A stretch of 64,000 nucleotides of DNA from Campylobacter porcelli. Its GTDB lineage: Bacteria > Campylobacterota > Campylobacteria > Campylobacterales > Campylobacteraceae. Positions 1-8,719 of the stretch are shown here, one piece after another; within the stretch, counting starts at the first letter, position 1; each line of letters opens with the position of its first letter. Location: the NCBI RefSeq assembly GCF_002139855.1, contig NZ_CP018789.1:62001-126000 (forward strand), given 5' to 3'. Made by a program: the position numbers and the translations under genes. The notes under the pieces are model-generated. The model had not been told where the DNA came from. It worked only from the letters and a program-made list of their open reading frames with translations, and did no database searches.

Positions 1-55
1 CTATATGCAAGAATAAATCTTGCATATATTTAAGGAGTAAAATGTGAGTGTGAAA

Positions 56-2140
56 TTAGAATTTTTTCTTTTTAACTTCAGCTACTACAGCATCAGCTAT
101 GCTATCAACTTCATTAGCTACTATATTGCTGTTTTGAGCGATTTGTGTGTTTTGTCTCGTTAAGCCATCTACATTTACTATAGCTTCATTTATCTGATTT
201 ATAGCTTGAGTTTGCTCGCTTATGCTTTGGCTCATCTCATTTATACTTTGGCTTAGGATATTTACATTTGCCTCTATTTCGCCTAGTGATTTTTGAGTTC
301 TCTCAGCTAGCTTTCTGACCTCATCAGCCACCACGGCAAATCCCCTACCATGCTCTCCAGCACGAGCCGCTTCAATAGCTGCATTTAGTGCTAGTAGATT
401 TGTTTGGTCTGCTATATCTCTGATTATTGTAATTATGTTTTTAATATCTTCGCTTTGTTTGATTACTTCACTAGCTCTATCATTTATAGAGTTCATTGAG
501 CTACTCATCTCTTCTACGGCTGCGGCGCTTTCTTGAAGTGATTCGCTTTGAGATTTGGCACCTTCATTTAGTGAAGTTACAAAGCCTTTTAGCTCATCGG
601 CTTTATTTTGTAGGTTACTAGCTTGTTCTAAATTTGCTTTTAGCATTTTAGTTACTTCATCGCCTAGAAGGTTAGTTACCATCTCTACTTCACCTTTTGG
701 ATTATCTATCCTTACGGTGAAATCTAGCTGTTTGAATTTATCAAATACACCTTGGATAGCATTTATATCGCTACCTACTTTTTGCTCTAGGACATCAAGC
801 ATTTTATTTAGGACATTTTTGAGCTCTTTTAGGGCTGGGTTGTTTGGGTTTTCCTCAATTCTAGAGTGGAGATTACCACCTTCTACTAGACTCGCGGTTT
901 GTATGGCTGATTTGACTGCTTGATTGTCTTGGTTTATTCCATCTTGGATTTTTTTGATATTGCGGTTTAGCTCTATAGCCATTATGCCTATCTCATCTTC
1001 AGCTTTTGGTTGTAGATATGCTGGTGGAGTTTTGCTCTCGTGATTTAGGAATTTAAAGAAGCCAAATAGTAGATTTGATATACTTTGGATTCTTGAGACT
1101 ACACCTACATTTATGTAGTAAAATACAAATAGAGCGATGATAATTGAAGTTATGATAACGCCAATTATGATATCAAATATTATCTCTCTAACTGGTGCTA
1201 AAACTGAGCTTTCTGGAGCAGCTGCGACAACGCCAAATGTAGTGCTACCCCTTGCAATTGAGAATGTTTTTAGGGCGGCTAAATTTTTCACGCCTGATAC
1301 TGAGTAGTACTCAAATATTCCTGAATCTCTATTTTTTACCGCTTGTATCATTTGGATTGCGCTAGCGTCTTTATTGATAGATTGTAGATTGCTTCCTATA
1401 TATTTAGCATCTCTATCTACAGCTACAACTCCGTTGCTATTTATTACAAAAATTTGAGTTTCTTCGAATATTCTATGATCTGGACTATTCATCTCTGCTG
1501 AAATACTTCGTAAATCTACTAGGAGGCCTAGGACTGCTATTACTTGACCATTTTTATCTTTTAAAGGGATATTCATACTAAGGACAGCTTTTGCTGAGTT
1601 TTCTATATTTAGTATAACTGGATTGCCTATGGCTATTTTGCCTGTGCGGATAGCTGTATTTAGCCCCTCTAGATTATTTATATTATTATCTGCTTGAATA
1701 GTTCTCATACCGCCTACACCAAGTAGATCATCATCTGTTTGTAGGATTAGTAATTTAGAGTTATTTAGCTTAAATTTGGGATTTTGTATATTATCTGTGT
1801 AGTATGGGTCAAGTATGTATAAGTAGCCATACAATGCCTCTCCAGCAGAATCTATAGTTCCCATTAGCTCATTTTCTAACTCTCTTTCACTAGCTCTTGA
1901 TTGCAAGAGTTTCTCAAAGTGCTCTGCATTGCTCTCTATGGCTACATACATTTGAGACAAGAGTGAATCGGCTAAATTCGAATTGCTATCAGACATGCTC
2001 TCTAAAAGCTTTTTAGCCTCATGGGTTTGAAGGTTTGAGGTAATAGATATAATTACCCAACTCATAATTGCTAGACAAAATACCACTATAGATACTATAG
2101 AGGCGATAGTCTTTGTGCCAAGTTTAAGTTTGCTAAACAT
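56..2140 (-). CDS. Methyl-accepting chemotaxis protein, dCache type
   Basis: Transmembrane chemoreceptor of about 694 residues. The N-terminal membrane segment is followed by a large periplasmic sensing region of the double-Cache kind, a second membrane segment near residue 325-345, a HAMP-like linker and a cytoplasmic signalling domain. The signalling hairpin is canonical ([20 protein letters not shown], then [18 protein letters not shown]). It should signal through CheW/CheA to the flagellar motor; the ligand is unknown. An upstream in-frame TTG would extend it by 13 residues, but the ATG at 2140 has an AAAGG ribosome site 6 nt before it and starts a normal membrane anchor (MFSKLKLG). The C-terminus is lysine-rich and lacks a CheR/CheB-tethering pentapeptide. 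It is monocistronic, with repeat block A upstream. Confidence 0.95.
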   Translation of the reverse strand: MFSKLKLGTKTIASIVSIVVFCLAIMSWVIISITSNLQTHEAKKLLESMSDSNSNLADSLLSQMYVAIESNAEHFEKLLQSRASERELENELMGTIDSAGEALYGYLYILDPYYTDNIQNPKFKLNNSKLLILQTDDDLLGVGGMRTIQADNNINNLEGLNTAIRTGKIAIGNPVILNIENSAKAVLSMNIPLKDKNGQVIAVLGLLVDLRSISAEMNSPDHRIFEETQIFVINSNGVVAVDRDAKYIGSNLQSINKDASAIQMIQAVKNRDSGIFEYYSVSGVKNLAALKTFSIARGSTTFGVVAAAPESSVLAPVREIIFDIIIGVIITSIIIALFVFYYINVGVVSRIQSISNLLFGFFKFLNHESKTPPAYLQPKAEDEIGIMAIELNRNIKKIQDGINQDNQAVKSAIQTASLVEGGNLHSRIEENPNNPALKELKNVLNKMLDVLEQKVGSDINAIQGVFDKFKQLDFTVRIDNPKGEVEMVTNLLGDEVTKMLKANLEQASNLQNKADELKGFVTSLNEGAKSQSESLQESAAAVEEMSSSMNSINDRASEVIKQSEDIKNIITIIRDIADQTNLLALNAAIEAARAGEHGRGFAVVADEVRKLAERTQKSLGEIEANVNILSQSINEMSQSISEQTQAINQINEAIVNVDGLTRQNTQIAQNSNIVANEVDSIADAVVAEVKKKKF

Positions 2141-2292
2141 GATTAGCCTTTCACTGTAAAATAAGAATATTTCACGCAAATGCTTAAAAGGCAGTGGGAA
2201 ATAGACTAAAAATAAAATAGGCGTAATTGTAAAAAAAAAAAATGAATTTTGGCTTAAAAAGTTTAGTATATAAGTAAATTTAATATTAATAT

Positions 2293-2328
2293 ATTTTTGT
2301 TTATTTTTGTTTATTTTTGTTTATTTTT
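2293..2328. repeat. Three tandem copies of a 10-bp unit
   Basis: The unit ATTTTTGTTT is repeated three times without interruption, then degenerates. It lies about 150 bp upstream of the chemoreceptor start codon, between that gene and repeat block A. Such short tandem repeats can change copy number, but no effect on expression is shown here. Confidence 0.7.
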
Positions 2329-2340
2329 TGCGGAATTTGG

Positions 2341-3452
2341 TGGTAAAGCTGGGTTTAGCTCCATTGCGAAATTAAAATTTGCCGTGCGAAGTAAAAAATA
2401 AAAATGCCAAACTGGGAAGGGGTTGGGATCTTAAGGGATAGGGGAAACTGTTTTGGCTTTCAAATTAGAGTTTCCCCTGTCCCTTAAAAAAAGAATTTAA
2501 AAAGCTTTTATCGCAAAAAAATCTTTTCTTTTTAAGTGGGAAGGGGGACGCTTTTTTGGCAGATGAGTGGTGCAATAGTCAAACGATACTAACTATCGTT
2601 TGATGGCACTACGAAACATAAAAGCGAAGCTACCTTGCCCTTCCCCCTTAACAACCCCTAACCCCTTGAAAAAGCCTTTCAATGGGTGGCTTACGCCACA
2701 AAATTTTCGCAACAAAAAACTCGAAGGAGTTTTTGGCGAAAATTTGGAGTAAAAATAAAAAAGCCAAACTGGGAAGGGGTTGGGATCTTAAGGGATAGGG
2801 GAAACTGTTTTGGCTTTCAAATTAGAGTTTCCCCTGTCCCTTAAAGAAAAGAATTTAAGAAAGTTTGGTCGCAAAGCTGGACTTAGTTTTAGTGAAGTAT
2901 AAAATTTATTTTAAGTGGGAAGGGGGACGCTTTTTGGCAGTCGCTACCCCTTCCCCCTTAACAACCCCCAACCCCTTGAAAAAGCCTTTCAAGGTTGCTG
3001 AGCTAAAGCTCAGATTTTTATAAAACAAATTTGAACCAAATAGGGGTACCCCACTCGTGGGGACTTTAGTGTTTGCTACTTTAGGCGTGGCTTTGCTACG
3101 CCGTTAAAAGTAGGTAAAAATAGTTTCCCCTGTCCCTTAAAGAAAATTTTCGCAACAAAAAACTCGAAGGAGTTTTTGGCGAAAATTTGGAATATCAAAA
3201 AAATCTTTTCTTTTTAAGTGGGAAGGGGACGCTTTTTGGCAGTTGAGTGGTGCAATAGTCAAACGATACTAACTATCGTTTGATGGCACTACGAAACATA
3301 AAAGCGAAGCTACCTTGCCCTTCCCCCTTAACAACCCCTAACCCCTTGAAAAAGCCTTTCAATGGGTGGCTTACGCCACGGATTTTATAAAACAAATTTG
3401 AAGCAAATAGGGTAACCCTGCGAAGTTAAAATTCGCCGTGCGAAGTATAAAA
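2341..3452. repeat. Composite intergenic repeat block A
   Basis: About 1.1 kb without a credible gene, made of recurring hairpin modules. Module beta (about 150 bp, from TTAAGTGGGAAGG to CCCTTCCCCCTTAA plus a short tail) occurs at 2532-2682 and 3214-3362, with a shortened copy at 2911-2992. Full copies contain a stem TCAAACGATA/TATCGTTTGA with a 5-nt loop (2579-2603 and 3259-3283). Module alpha (about 82 bp, arms AAGGGAtAGGGGAAACT and its complement) occurs at 2406-2487 and 2763-2844. A gamma hairpin (AAATTTTCGC/GCGAAAATTT) is at 2700-2745 and 3145-3188. Smaller palindromes (GTGGC/GCCAC, CTGAG/CTCAG, GGGGTACCCC) fill the rest. Beta is forward here, as in block D and opposite to B, C and E. 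Confidence 0.9.
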
Positions 3453-3462
3453 TATGAAAATC

Positions 3463-3675
3463 CTACTTAACCTTAGGGTATAAAGATGCATGATATAGGC
3501 AAAATCCCACTAATGCCACTCCGCTTACTATATGTATGGATTTGGCGGTTTTGTTTTTCATAAATAGAGCTGTGGTGGCTGTAAGTAAAAGTGTGCTACT
3601 CATACCGATTTTGGCTATTTCTCTTTTGGTTTCAAGAGTGATTTTTGGCTTTTTAGTTTCGTTTATTTGGTTCAT
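3463..3675 (-). CDS. Small membrane protein, last gene of the fez-like operon
   Basis: A 70-residue protein with a charged N-terminus (about 24 residues) followed by two hydrophobic segments, separated by the basic stretch KNKTAK. The second segment ends with H, Y and K residues. I do not recognise the family. It is the final gene of the minus-strand cluster that includes the P1B ATPase. Its start has a TAGGAAAAAAG ribosome-site region, and it overlaps the end of the preceding 39-codon gene, which suggests translational coupling. A role in the proposed iron compartment is inferred from position only. Confidence 0.75.
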   Translation of the reverse strand: MNQINETKKPKITLETKREIAKIGMSSTLLLTATTALFMKNKTAKSIHIVSGVALVGFCLYHASLYPKVK

Positions 3676-3772
3676 CTTTTTTCCTATTTTTGATCTTTTT
3701 ATATGTTTGTAAGCAGGTTTGAAAGCTTAAAATCAAGCTTCCAGCTATCCCAATAGCTAATAAAACTGGCAC
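3653..3772 (-). CDS. Tiny single-span membrane protein (39 aa) between ATPase and last gene
   Basis: A short reading frame that starts with GTG on the base after the ATPase stop codon. AAGGAT lies about 9 nt upstream as a possible ribosome site. It reads MPVLLAIGIAGSLILSF followed by a basic tail with QTYKKIKNRKK, which is the pattern of a small inner-membrane protein with one span and a cytoplasmic basic end. It fills an otherwise empty 97-bp gap and overlaps the next gene by 23 bp out of frame, like the other tight junctions of this operon. No homology is claimed. Conservation in related genomes would decide whether it is real. Confidence 0.55.
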   Translation of the reverse strand: MPVLLAIGIAGSLILSFQTCLQTYKKIKNRKKDEPNKRN

Positions 3773-5878
3773 CTATTTATCCTTTATTTTGATACGCCTA
3801 AGGGCGTTTAATAGCAAGGCTATTGTGGTGCCGTTGTGTGCGATGGCTGTTTGGATAGGGGAGAGCTTGCCAAGTGTGGCTAGGATTAGGATTAGTGAAT
3901 TTACCCCCACCGTAACCTTAAAGCTATTATTTACCCTAGATAGGCAAGATATGGCAAGTTCCCTAGCATCAGCTACGGCCTCTATATCATCACGAAGTAG
4001 CACCACATCGGCACTTGCTTTGGCTATATCAGCACCTTTGTGCATACTAATACCAGTATCGGCTCTGACTAATGCTGGGGCGTCATTTATCCCATCGCCT
4101 ACGAAGGCGACCTTTTGACCTGATTTTTGTGCTTTTTGCATAATTTCATCTAGGATATGAGCTTTGTCTGTTGGGAGTAGCTGAGCGTAGTATCTCTCAA
4201 TACCAAGCTCTTTAGCAATGCTACTAGCCTTGCTTTGGCTATCTCCTGTAAGCATTATAAACTCTTTTACGCCGCTTTTTTTGAGCCTTGCTAATGCTTT
4301 TTTGGCATTTGGTCTAATGCTATCTTTAAGTAGTATAACGCCTAGGAGCTTGCCATCAAATCCAATGTATAATGGAGTATCGCCGTTTATTAGTAGCTCT
4401 TCTATCTTGTTTTGATGATCTTTAAAGCTGATATTTTCATCATCTTCTAAGAAGTGTCTTGAGCCAATTATCACACTTTTTTTGCCTACTTCACTTTTAA
4501 CTCCGTGGGCTACTATGAATGTTACTTCATCGTGATGAAAGTGATGAAAATTATCCTCTTTAGCAGCTTTTACCACCGCTTGAGCTACTGGATGGAAGTA
4601 GTGCTCTTCGATACTAGCGGCTAAATTTAATACTTGATTAGCGTCCCACTCTTTGTGGAATGAATATACCTTAAGCACTTCTAAATCGCCATTTGTAAGT
4701 GTCCCAGTCTTATCAAAGACAAAAATTTCGCTAAGCTGAAGGCTTTCTAAGCTTTTAGCACCTTTTACTATTATTCCCTCTTTAGCAGCACTTGAGATGG
4801 CTGATTTAAAGGCTACTGGCGTTGTGAGCTTTAAAGCACATGAGTAATCAGCTTGTAATACGCTTGCAGCACGGATAAGCTCTCCAGTCATAGCATAGCT
4901 AAGCCCAGCTAGGCTAAGGGTAATTGGGACTAGAGAGTCTGCCATTTTAGAAGCGGTTAATTCTTGATTAGAGCGTTCGTTTAGGGTGGATTGGATATAG
5001 GATTTTACGCGATTTGTAGCGGTCTGATCACCTACAGCTTCAGCCCAAATCTTGATCTTGCCCTCTTGGACTATTGTGCCGCTTAAAACCCTATCGCCAC
5101 GACTTTTACTAGCTGGGGTGGCCTCTCCTGTCATTGAAATTTGATTGATTAGAGCCTCGCCATCTACTATATGGCCATCAATGTAGATTGTATCCCCAGC
5201 ACCTACTACTACGATATTGCCGATTTGAATATCTTGGCTTGGGATTTGATTTAGCACTGGTTTGCCATTTATGATGGTTTCTACCCACGCCATACCGCCT
5301 TTTTGCTTGGATAGCTCTTTGATGAGATCATCGCTTTTATACATAGTTAGCTCTTCTATGTATTCTCCTAAAGTTAGCATAAAATTGGTTGAATTTGCCG
5401 CTTTATAATCCTTAAGATATAGCGAGATTGCCACCGCGGCTGCTTCAAGACTTCTTGAGGTTATCCCTTGGCTAATTGTCTCTTTTAATCCACTTTTTAG
5501 TAGTGGGAAAGAGGCTAAAAGGCTAAAAATCAAGCTTAAGCTAGGAGTAGTAAGAAATGGAGCAATGGCTAAAGCACTAGCAGCACGGACAACTTCAACT
5601 GAGCTTGGAATTTCACTTCTTAAGGCGATATAGCTATCTTTTTTATTTTTATTTTGGCTTTGAATTTCGTTTGAATTTAATATATTTATAATTTGATTTT
5701 GAATCTCATCTAATGAGCCACTATAGGTTATGATTATGCTTTTTATAATGCTATTTATCCGCACACTGCTTACTTCGTGGATTGAATCTATAGCTACTCT
5801 AAGTAGCAGTGGATCAGCACTGCTATGGTAGCTAAATCTAGCTCTATTTTTTGTTTTGTGTAGGAGTTTAATAGGCAT
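3773..5878 (-). CDS. P1B-type metal-transporting ATPase, FezB-like
   Basis: About 701 residues. The N-terminal domain looks like an HMA fold but has an RAR motif (KTKNRARFSY, near residue 10) in place of the metal-binding CxxC. After membrane segments come the actuator domain with TGEATP, then a TM6 motif SCA in place of CPC (YSCALKLTTP). The phosphorylation motif is DKTGTLTNG, the nucleotide-domain HP is in EHYFHPVA, and the hinge is GDGINDAP. The SCA motif and RxR-bearing N-terminus are, to my recollection, features of the P1B-6 ATPases found in ferrosome (fez) clusters; specificity for iron is inferred. A start 27 nt upstream (5905) is possible. I prefer 5878, which follows the previous stop codon directly. 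The C-terminal membrane pair ends in a basic tail. Confidence 0.93.
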   Translation of the reverse strand: MPIKLLHKTKNRARFSYHSSADPLLLRVAIDSIHEVSSVRINSIIKSIIITYSGSLDEIQNQIINILNSNEIQSQNKNKKDSYIALRSEIPSSVEVVRAASALAIAPFLTTPSLSLIFSLLASFPLLKSGLKETISQGITSRSLEAAAVAISLYLKDYKAANSTNFMLTLGEYIEELTMYKSDDLIKELSKQKGGMAWVETIINGKPVLNQIPSQDIQIGNIVVVGAGDTIYIDGHIVDGEALINQISMTGEATPASKSRGDRVLSGTIVQEGKIKIWAEAVGDQTATNRVKSYIQSTLNERSNQELTASKMADSLVPITLSLAGLSYAMTGELIRAASVLQADYSCALKLTTPVAFKSAISSAAKEGIIVKGAKSLESLQLSEIFVFDKTGTLTNGDLEVLKVYSFHKEWDANQVLNLAASIEEHYFHPVAQAVVKAAKEDNFHHFHHDEVTFIVAHGVKSEVGKKSVIIGSRHFLEDDENISFKDHQNKIEELLINGDTPLYIGFDGKLLGVILLKDSIRPNAKKALARLKKSGVKEFIMLTGDSQSKASSIAKELGIERYYAQLLPTDKAHILDEIMQKAQKSGQKVAFVGDGINDAPALVRADTGISMHKGADIAKASADVVLLRDDIEAVADARELAISCLSRVNNSFKVTVGVNSLILILATLGKLSPIQTAIAHNGTTIALLLNALRRIKIKDK

Positions 5879-5879
5879 T

Positions 5880-6179
5880 TTACTCACTGGCTTCTGCTTT
5901 TGCATCTTCGTAACGCTCTTTTAACTCTTCTAAGCCACACTCAAAAAGTGTAGAGAGCTTGGCAAATCCTTTGAAAATGGCTCTTTGGGCGTTTTGGTTT
6001 GTTAGTATATATGTAGCGGCTGCACCGATTAGAGCTCCTTTTAAAAAGTCTCCACTTTTAGCACTGCCAAAAACTCCATCTAAAAAGCCATTTTGATTAG
6101 ATTGATTGGCTTGTGTATTTTGATTAGTTTGATTTGGTGTTGTGTTTAAATTTTGAATATATGGATTGTTATTTATCAT
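5880..6179 (-). CDS. Small membrane-associated protein with Asn/Gln-rich N-terminus
   Basis: A 99-residue protein. The first 30 residues are unusually rich in N, Q and T. Then comes a glycine/alanine segment (FLKGALIGAAATYIL) that could be one membrane span or a glycine zipper, and a charged, probably helical C-terminus (LEELKERYEDAKAEASE). It overlaps the preceding gene by 11 bp. Low-complexity head, glycine-zipper span and charged tail recall the small membrane proteins of magnetosome and ferrosome clusters. That is an analogy of architecture, not a recognised homology. Confidence 0.8.
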   Translation of the reverse strand: MINNNPYIQNLNTTPNQTNQNTQANQSNQNGFLDGVFGSAKSGDFLKGALIGAAATYILTNQNAQRAIFKGFAKLSTLFECGLEELKERYEDAKAEASE

Positions 6180-6528
6180 TATTTATCCTTTTTTGTTGAT
6201 TTTGTAATGTTTTACACTCTTTTGGTTTTAAGAGATTTTGAGCTGCGTAAGCAAATGCCCCACCAATTGCGATATATGCACCAGCTTGTGCTATTTTGTT
6301 TATGGTGCTTTTATTAGGATCGCCAATGGTATTTGCTGCTGCAATGGCACAAGCACCGATTATAGCACCTTCTAGCGTGGATTTTAGCGTTGTTTGTATG
6401 GCTTGGTTTTTGGTGGTTTTGCCATCTTTGAATTTAGCGTATTGATATGCTCCACTCACCATAAACGCCACGATACCACCGCTTACTGCGTGACCGCTAA
6501 TAGAGCGGGGTGTGCCTGTATTTATCAT
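6169..6528 (-). CDS. Small multi-span membrane protein of the fez-like operon
   Basis: A 119-residue protein with three hydrophobic glycine/alanine-rich segments (around residues 12-28, 53-67 and 83-98) and a basic, polar C-terminal tail. Glycine-spaced motifs such as GAIIGACAIAAA are typical of helices that pack tightly in membranes. The start ATG sits 2 bp downstream of the preceding gene. I do not recognise a named family. Within this operon it is a candidate structural membrane component, by position. Confidence 0.8.
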   Translation of the reverse strand: MINTGTPRSISGHAVSGGIVAFMVSGAYQYAKFKDGKTTKNQAIQTTLKSTLEGAIIGACAIAAANTIGDPNKSTINKIAQAGAYIAIGGAFAYAAQNLLKPKECKTLQNQQKRINNDK

Positions 6529-6530
6529 AT

Positions 6531-6761
6531 TTAACTCCTTAGATTTTCAGCGTTTTGAGTGGTTTGCTTAGCTGTTGATTTGGTCTTTCTAGGCTTTTTA
6601 ACCACTTTTTCCTTAACGCTTTTTAAAGTAGGACTATTTAAGAGTTTTAATTTTTTATCTAAATTTAACCCTTTGAAAGATTTTGCTATCTCATCTCTTT
6701 TGGTAAATGCAAATGCAATTCCCGCACCAAGTGCGATTCCAGCTATGAATGGTAGTGCCAT
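6531..6761 (-). CDS. Small membrane protein with lysine-rich tail
   Basis: A 76-residue protein. The N-terminal segment PFIAGIALGAGIAFAF forms one glycine-rich membrane span. The rest is strongly basic (KEKVVKKPRKTKSTAK) and likely cytoplasmic. The start is 3 bp after the stop of the ferritin-like gene. A membrane anchor with a polycationic tail could bind nucleic acid, phosphate or acidic mineral surfaces. This is speculation from composition; no family is recognised. Confidence 0.8.
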   Translation of the reverse strand: MALPFIAGIALGAGIAFAFTKRDEIAKSFKGLNLDKKLKLLNSPTLKSVKEKVVKKPRKTKSTAKQTTQNAENLRS

Positions 6762-6764
6762 TAT

Positions 6765-7349
6765 TTACTCCTTATCTTTATTTAGCAATTCATTTGCGAT
6801 AATCACCCCAAAGGCACCCATTATCGCACCTCCTATTAATCCATAATTTAACTTACCTAAAAACCCTTCTAATTCACCTTGGCTTAGTGAGCCATCTTTT
6901 AATTTATTTACCATTACAGAGGTTTCATCTAGCAAGGCTTTGCCTTGATTTAACTGCTCTAAAATTTTACTATTTTGGAGTGAGCTTAAAGAGTTTTGTA
7001 GTGCTGGAATGTGATTATTATAACTATCAGCTTGAAGTCTGTAAAATGTATCTAGCACTTGTGGGTCGCTCTCATTTACGCTTAGAGTATTATATAGCTC
7101 TATACTAGCTTGTTCGTTTTGTAATGCGGTGGTGATGGCAATTTCTAAATTCGCTGGTGCGTTAAAGCTATATGGATTAGGTGGGACTGGTGCGTTTAGG
7201 GAATTTAGATGAAATATTAACGCATTTATATGATTTGCCTTAACCTCTAAAAGATTTGTAAATGGCTGTCCAAAGTCACTAGAAGCAAAATAGAAGCTAT
7301 AGCCCTTATATTCATCATCTAAGGCTTTTAAAAGATTATCTACACTCAC
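6765..7349 (-). CDS. Ferritin-like protein with C-terminal membrane anchor
   Basis: A 194-residue, mostly helical protein. Helix 1 carries DDEYKGYSFY, helix 2 EVKANHINAL, helix 3 ALQNEQASIELYNTL and helix 4 LQADSYNNHIPAL. This E...E/H pattern over a four-helix bundle is that of ferritin-like diiron families such as DUF2202. The last 25 residues (GLIGGAIMGAFGVIIANELL) form a glycine-rich membrane span, so the bundle would be tethered to a membrane. Its start overlaps the preceding stop by 4 bp (ATGA). Iron oxidation or storage at a membrane beside a P-type ATPase fits an iron-compartment function. The family call is moderately sure; the function is inferred. Confidence 0.8.
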   Translation of the reverse strand: MSVDNLLKALDDEYKGYSFYFASSDFGQPFTNLLEVKANHINALIFHLNSLNAPVPPNPYSFNAPANLEIAITTALQNEQASIELYNTLSVNESDPQVLDTFYRLQADSYNNHIPALQNSLSSLQNSKILEQLNQGKALLDETSVMVNKLKDGSLSQGELEGFLGKLNYGLIGGAIMGAFGVIIANELLNKDKE

Positions 7350-7702
7350 TTTATATCCTTTAAATTTTCATTTATTACATTTGCTATTTTTTCTAAATTT
7401 CGCCCATTTATAGCATCTTCCCACAGGCTTGGCTCAATGAGATTAGCATCATAAGAGATGGTTAGTGAGCCAATTAATTTATTAAATTTAATCTCCTTTA
7501 TAGATGAGATTTTGCTTAATTTTTCCATTAGCTCTTTAGCGTCTATTTTGCTATCTTGGGCGGCGTTTTTTAGCTTTAAACTCGCACGAAGTCTAATCCT
7601 ACCTTTAGAGTGATGAATGATGCTAAAATAAGTGCTTAAAAGCTCTAAATCACTTGGCTTTACTTGTAAATTGCTTAGCGAAATTTGACCATTTTGTTTC
7701 AT
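7346..7702 (-). CDS. HMA-like protein with RxR motif, first gene of the fez-like operon
   Basis: A 118-residue soluble protein with an HMA-like (ferredoxin fold) pattern: IIHHSKGRIRLRASL, a helix (AKELMEKLSKISSI), then beta strands ending LTISYDANLI. The position normally held by the metal-binding CxxC is GRIRLR. The same replacement appears in the N-terminus of the ATPase encoded further down. It could be a partner or regulator of the ATPase rather than a soft-metal chaperone. It is the first gene after a 340-bp intergenic region and starts the operon; the next gene overlaps it by 4 bp. HMA-like proteins with arginines at this place are, to my knowledge, associated with ferrosome loci. Confidence 0.8.
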   Translation of the reverse strand: MKQNGQISLSNLQVKPSDLELLSTYFSIIHHSKGRIRLRASLKLKNAAQDSKIDAKELMEKLSKISSIKEIKFNKLIGSLTISYDANLIEPSLWEDAINGRNLEKIANVINENLKDIK

Positions 7703-8044
7703 AAATTACCCATTGTTGATTAATGTTGAAATTATATATTAACGATTATAAATCCAAACTTAAATTTATTAATTTTGATATTGATTTTCATATGATTAAA
7801 TCAATAAATTTATAATATTTTAAATAATAAAAATTGATATATTCGTGCTTTAATTCATTATATTTATATAATCATTATCATATATATTTTGATAATATAA
7901 TTATATTAATGTTGTATTTATATTTTGTTTATTTATAATTTTTGTTGTGATTAAACTGATTTGATGAAAATGGCTAGAACTTAGAAATTTAAAGTCTGAA
8001 TTAATCCAAATTTGATATAATTAATCAAATTTTAAAGGATTTTT
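7703..8044. promoter_or_regulatory. Divergent AT-rich promoter region
   Basis: About 340 bp of very AT-rich DNA between the fez-like operon (minus) and the hypothetical gene (plus). It holds a Fur-box-like element at 7866-7880. A plus-strand TATAAT lies at 8016-8021, with the ribosome site AAAGGA just before 8045. No reading frame of note was seen. Confidence 0.6.
7866..7880. promoter_or_regulatory. Candidate Fur box
   Basis: The sequence ATATAAT-C-ATTATCA matches the 7-1-7 inverted Fur motif TGATAAT-N-ATTATCA at 12 of 14 positions. It lies about 165 bp upstream of the first gene of the fez-like operon and about 165 bp upstream of the plus-strand gene, so it could serve either. In such AT-rich DNA chance matches occur, so this is a candidate only. 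Confidence 0.4.
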
Positions 8045-8719
8045 ATGAAGATATTAAGTCTTGTTAGTAAGCTATCTTTACAATCTCCAAAGCTTGTTGG
8101 CGAGTTTAAAAATGATGAGATTATGGTTATTAGTCCGCTTGATGATGGTATAAAAGCAGAGTTTATCAAGTGTGAAATCGGTGCGATAAGCTATGTTTTG
8201 GCTCTTATCGGGCTGGAGTTTGGCTTTAGTGGGGAGTTTTGGGATGAGCTAGATGAGGGTCAATTGAGCGGGGAGTCAAACATAGGAGAAGAGGAGTTAC
8301 CGCAGATTTGCCAATTTATTAAAAATTGTGATATTTGCGTAATCAGCGATGAGATTTTCGCAGTTAATGAGAGCAGTATAAAGGCGATTTTGTCGCTATT
8401 ACAAGCTAAATTTGGCTTTAAAATAGTAAATTTAGATGGCGATGAGGTCGTATTAAGTGGCAAACTAACAAGGCTTAAAGAGATCCCAAACTACGATAAT
8501 GCTGTGATATTTACCCACTCTTGCTGTGATGAGTTTCGTGCTGGGAGCTACTTTGGCATCGCAGCAAAACTAAAAAATGGAGATGAAATTACCATACACT
8601 CAAGTCAAAAAGAGCTTAAAGCTAAGCTTTTAATAGACCCAAATATCAAAGGAACTATAGGATTTTTAGGCTTTGAAGGGGCAAAATATGGATTTGAGGT
8701 TTTGAAATTTAGCCGTTGA
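8045..8719 (+). CDS. Hypothetical protein (224 aa)
   Basis: A soluble, acidic protein of 224 residues with no signal peptide and no membrane segment. It contains several hydrophobic beta/alpha stretches and a CC pair in FTHSCCDEFRAGSYFG, which could bind a metal or cofactor. I do not recognise the family. The ribosome site AAAGGA is 6 nt upstream and a TATAAT lies at 8016-8021. It converges with moeA across a shared hairpin terminator. Confidence 0.75.
   Translation: MKILSLVSKLSLQSPKLVGEFKNDEIMVISPLDDGIKAEFIKCEIGAISYVLALIGLEFGFSGEFWDELDEGQLSGESNIGEEELPQICQFIKNCDICVISDEIFAVNESSIKAILSLLQAKFGFKIVNLDGDEVVLSGKLTRLKEIPNYDNAVIFTHSCCDEFRAGSYFGIAAKLKNGDEITIHSSQKELKAKLLIDPNIKGTIGFLGFEGAKYGFEVLKFSR

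Noticed and set aside
555-923. 122-codon plus-strand frame inside the chemoreceptor
   Set aside because: Shadow of the conserved chemoreceptor frame on the other strand; no start signal.
2341-3452. CRISPR-like array in repeat block A
   Set aside because: Repeats are long, structurally complex and not separated by equal unique spacers; no cas genes are near.
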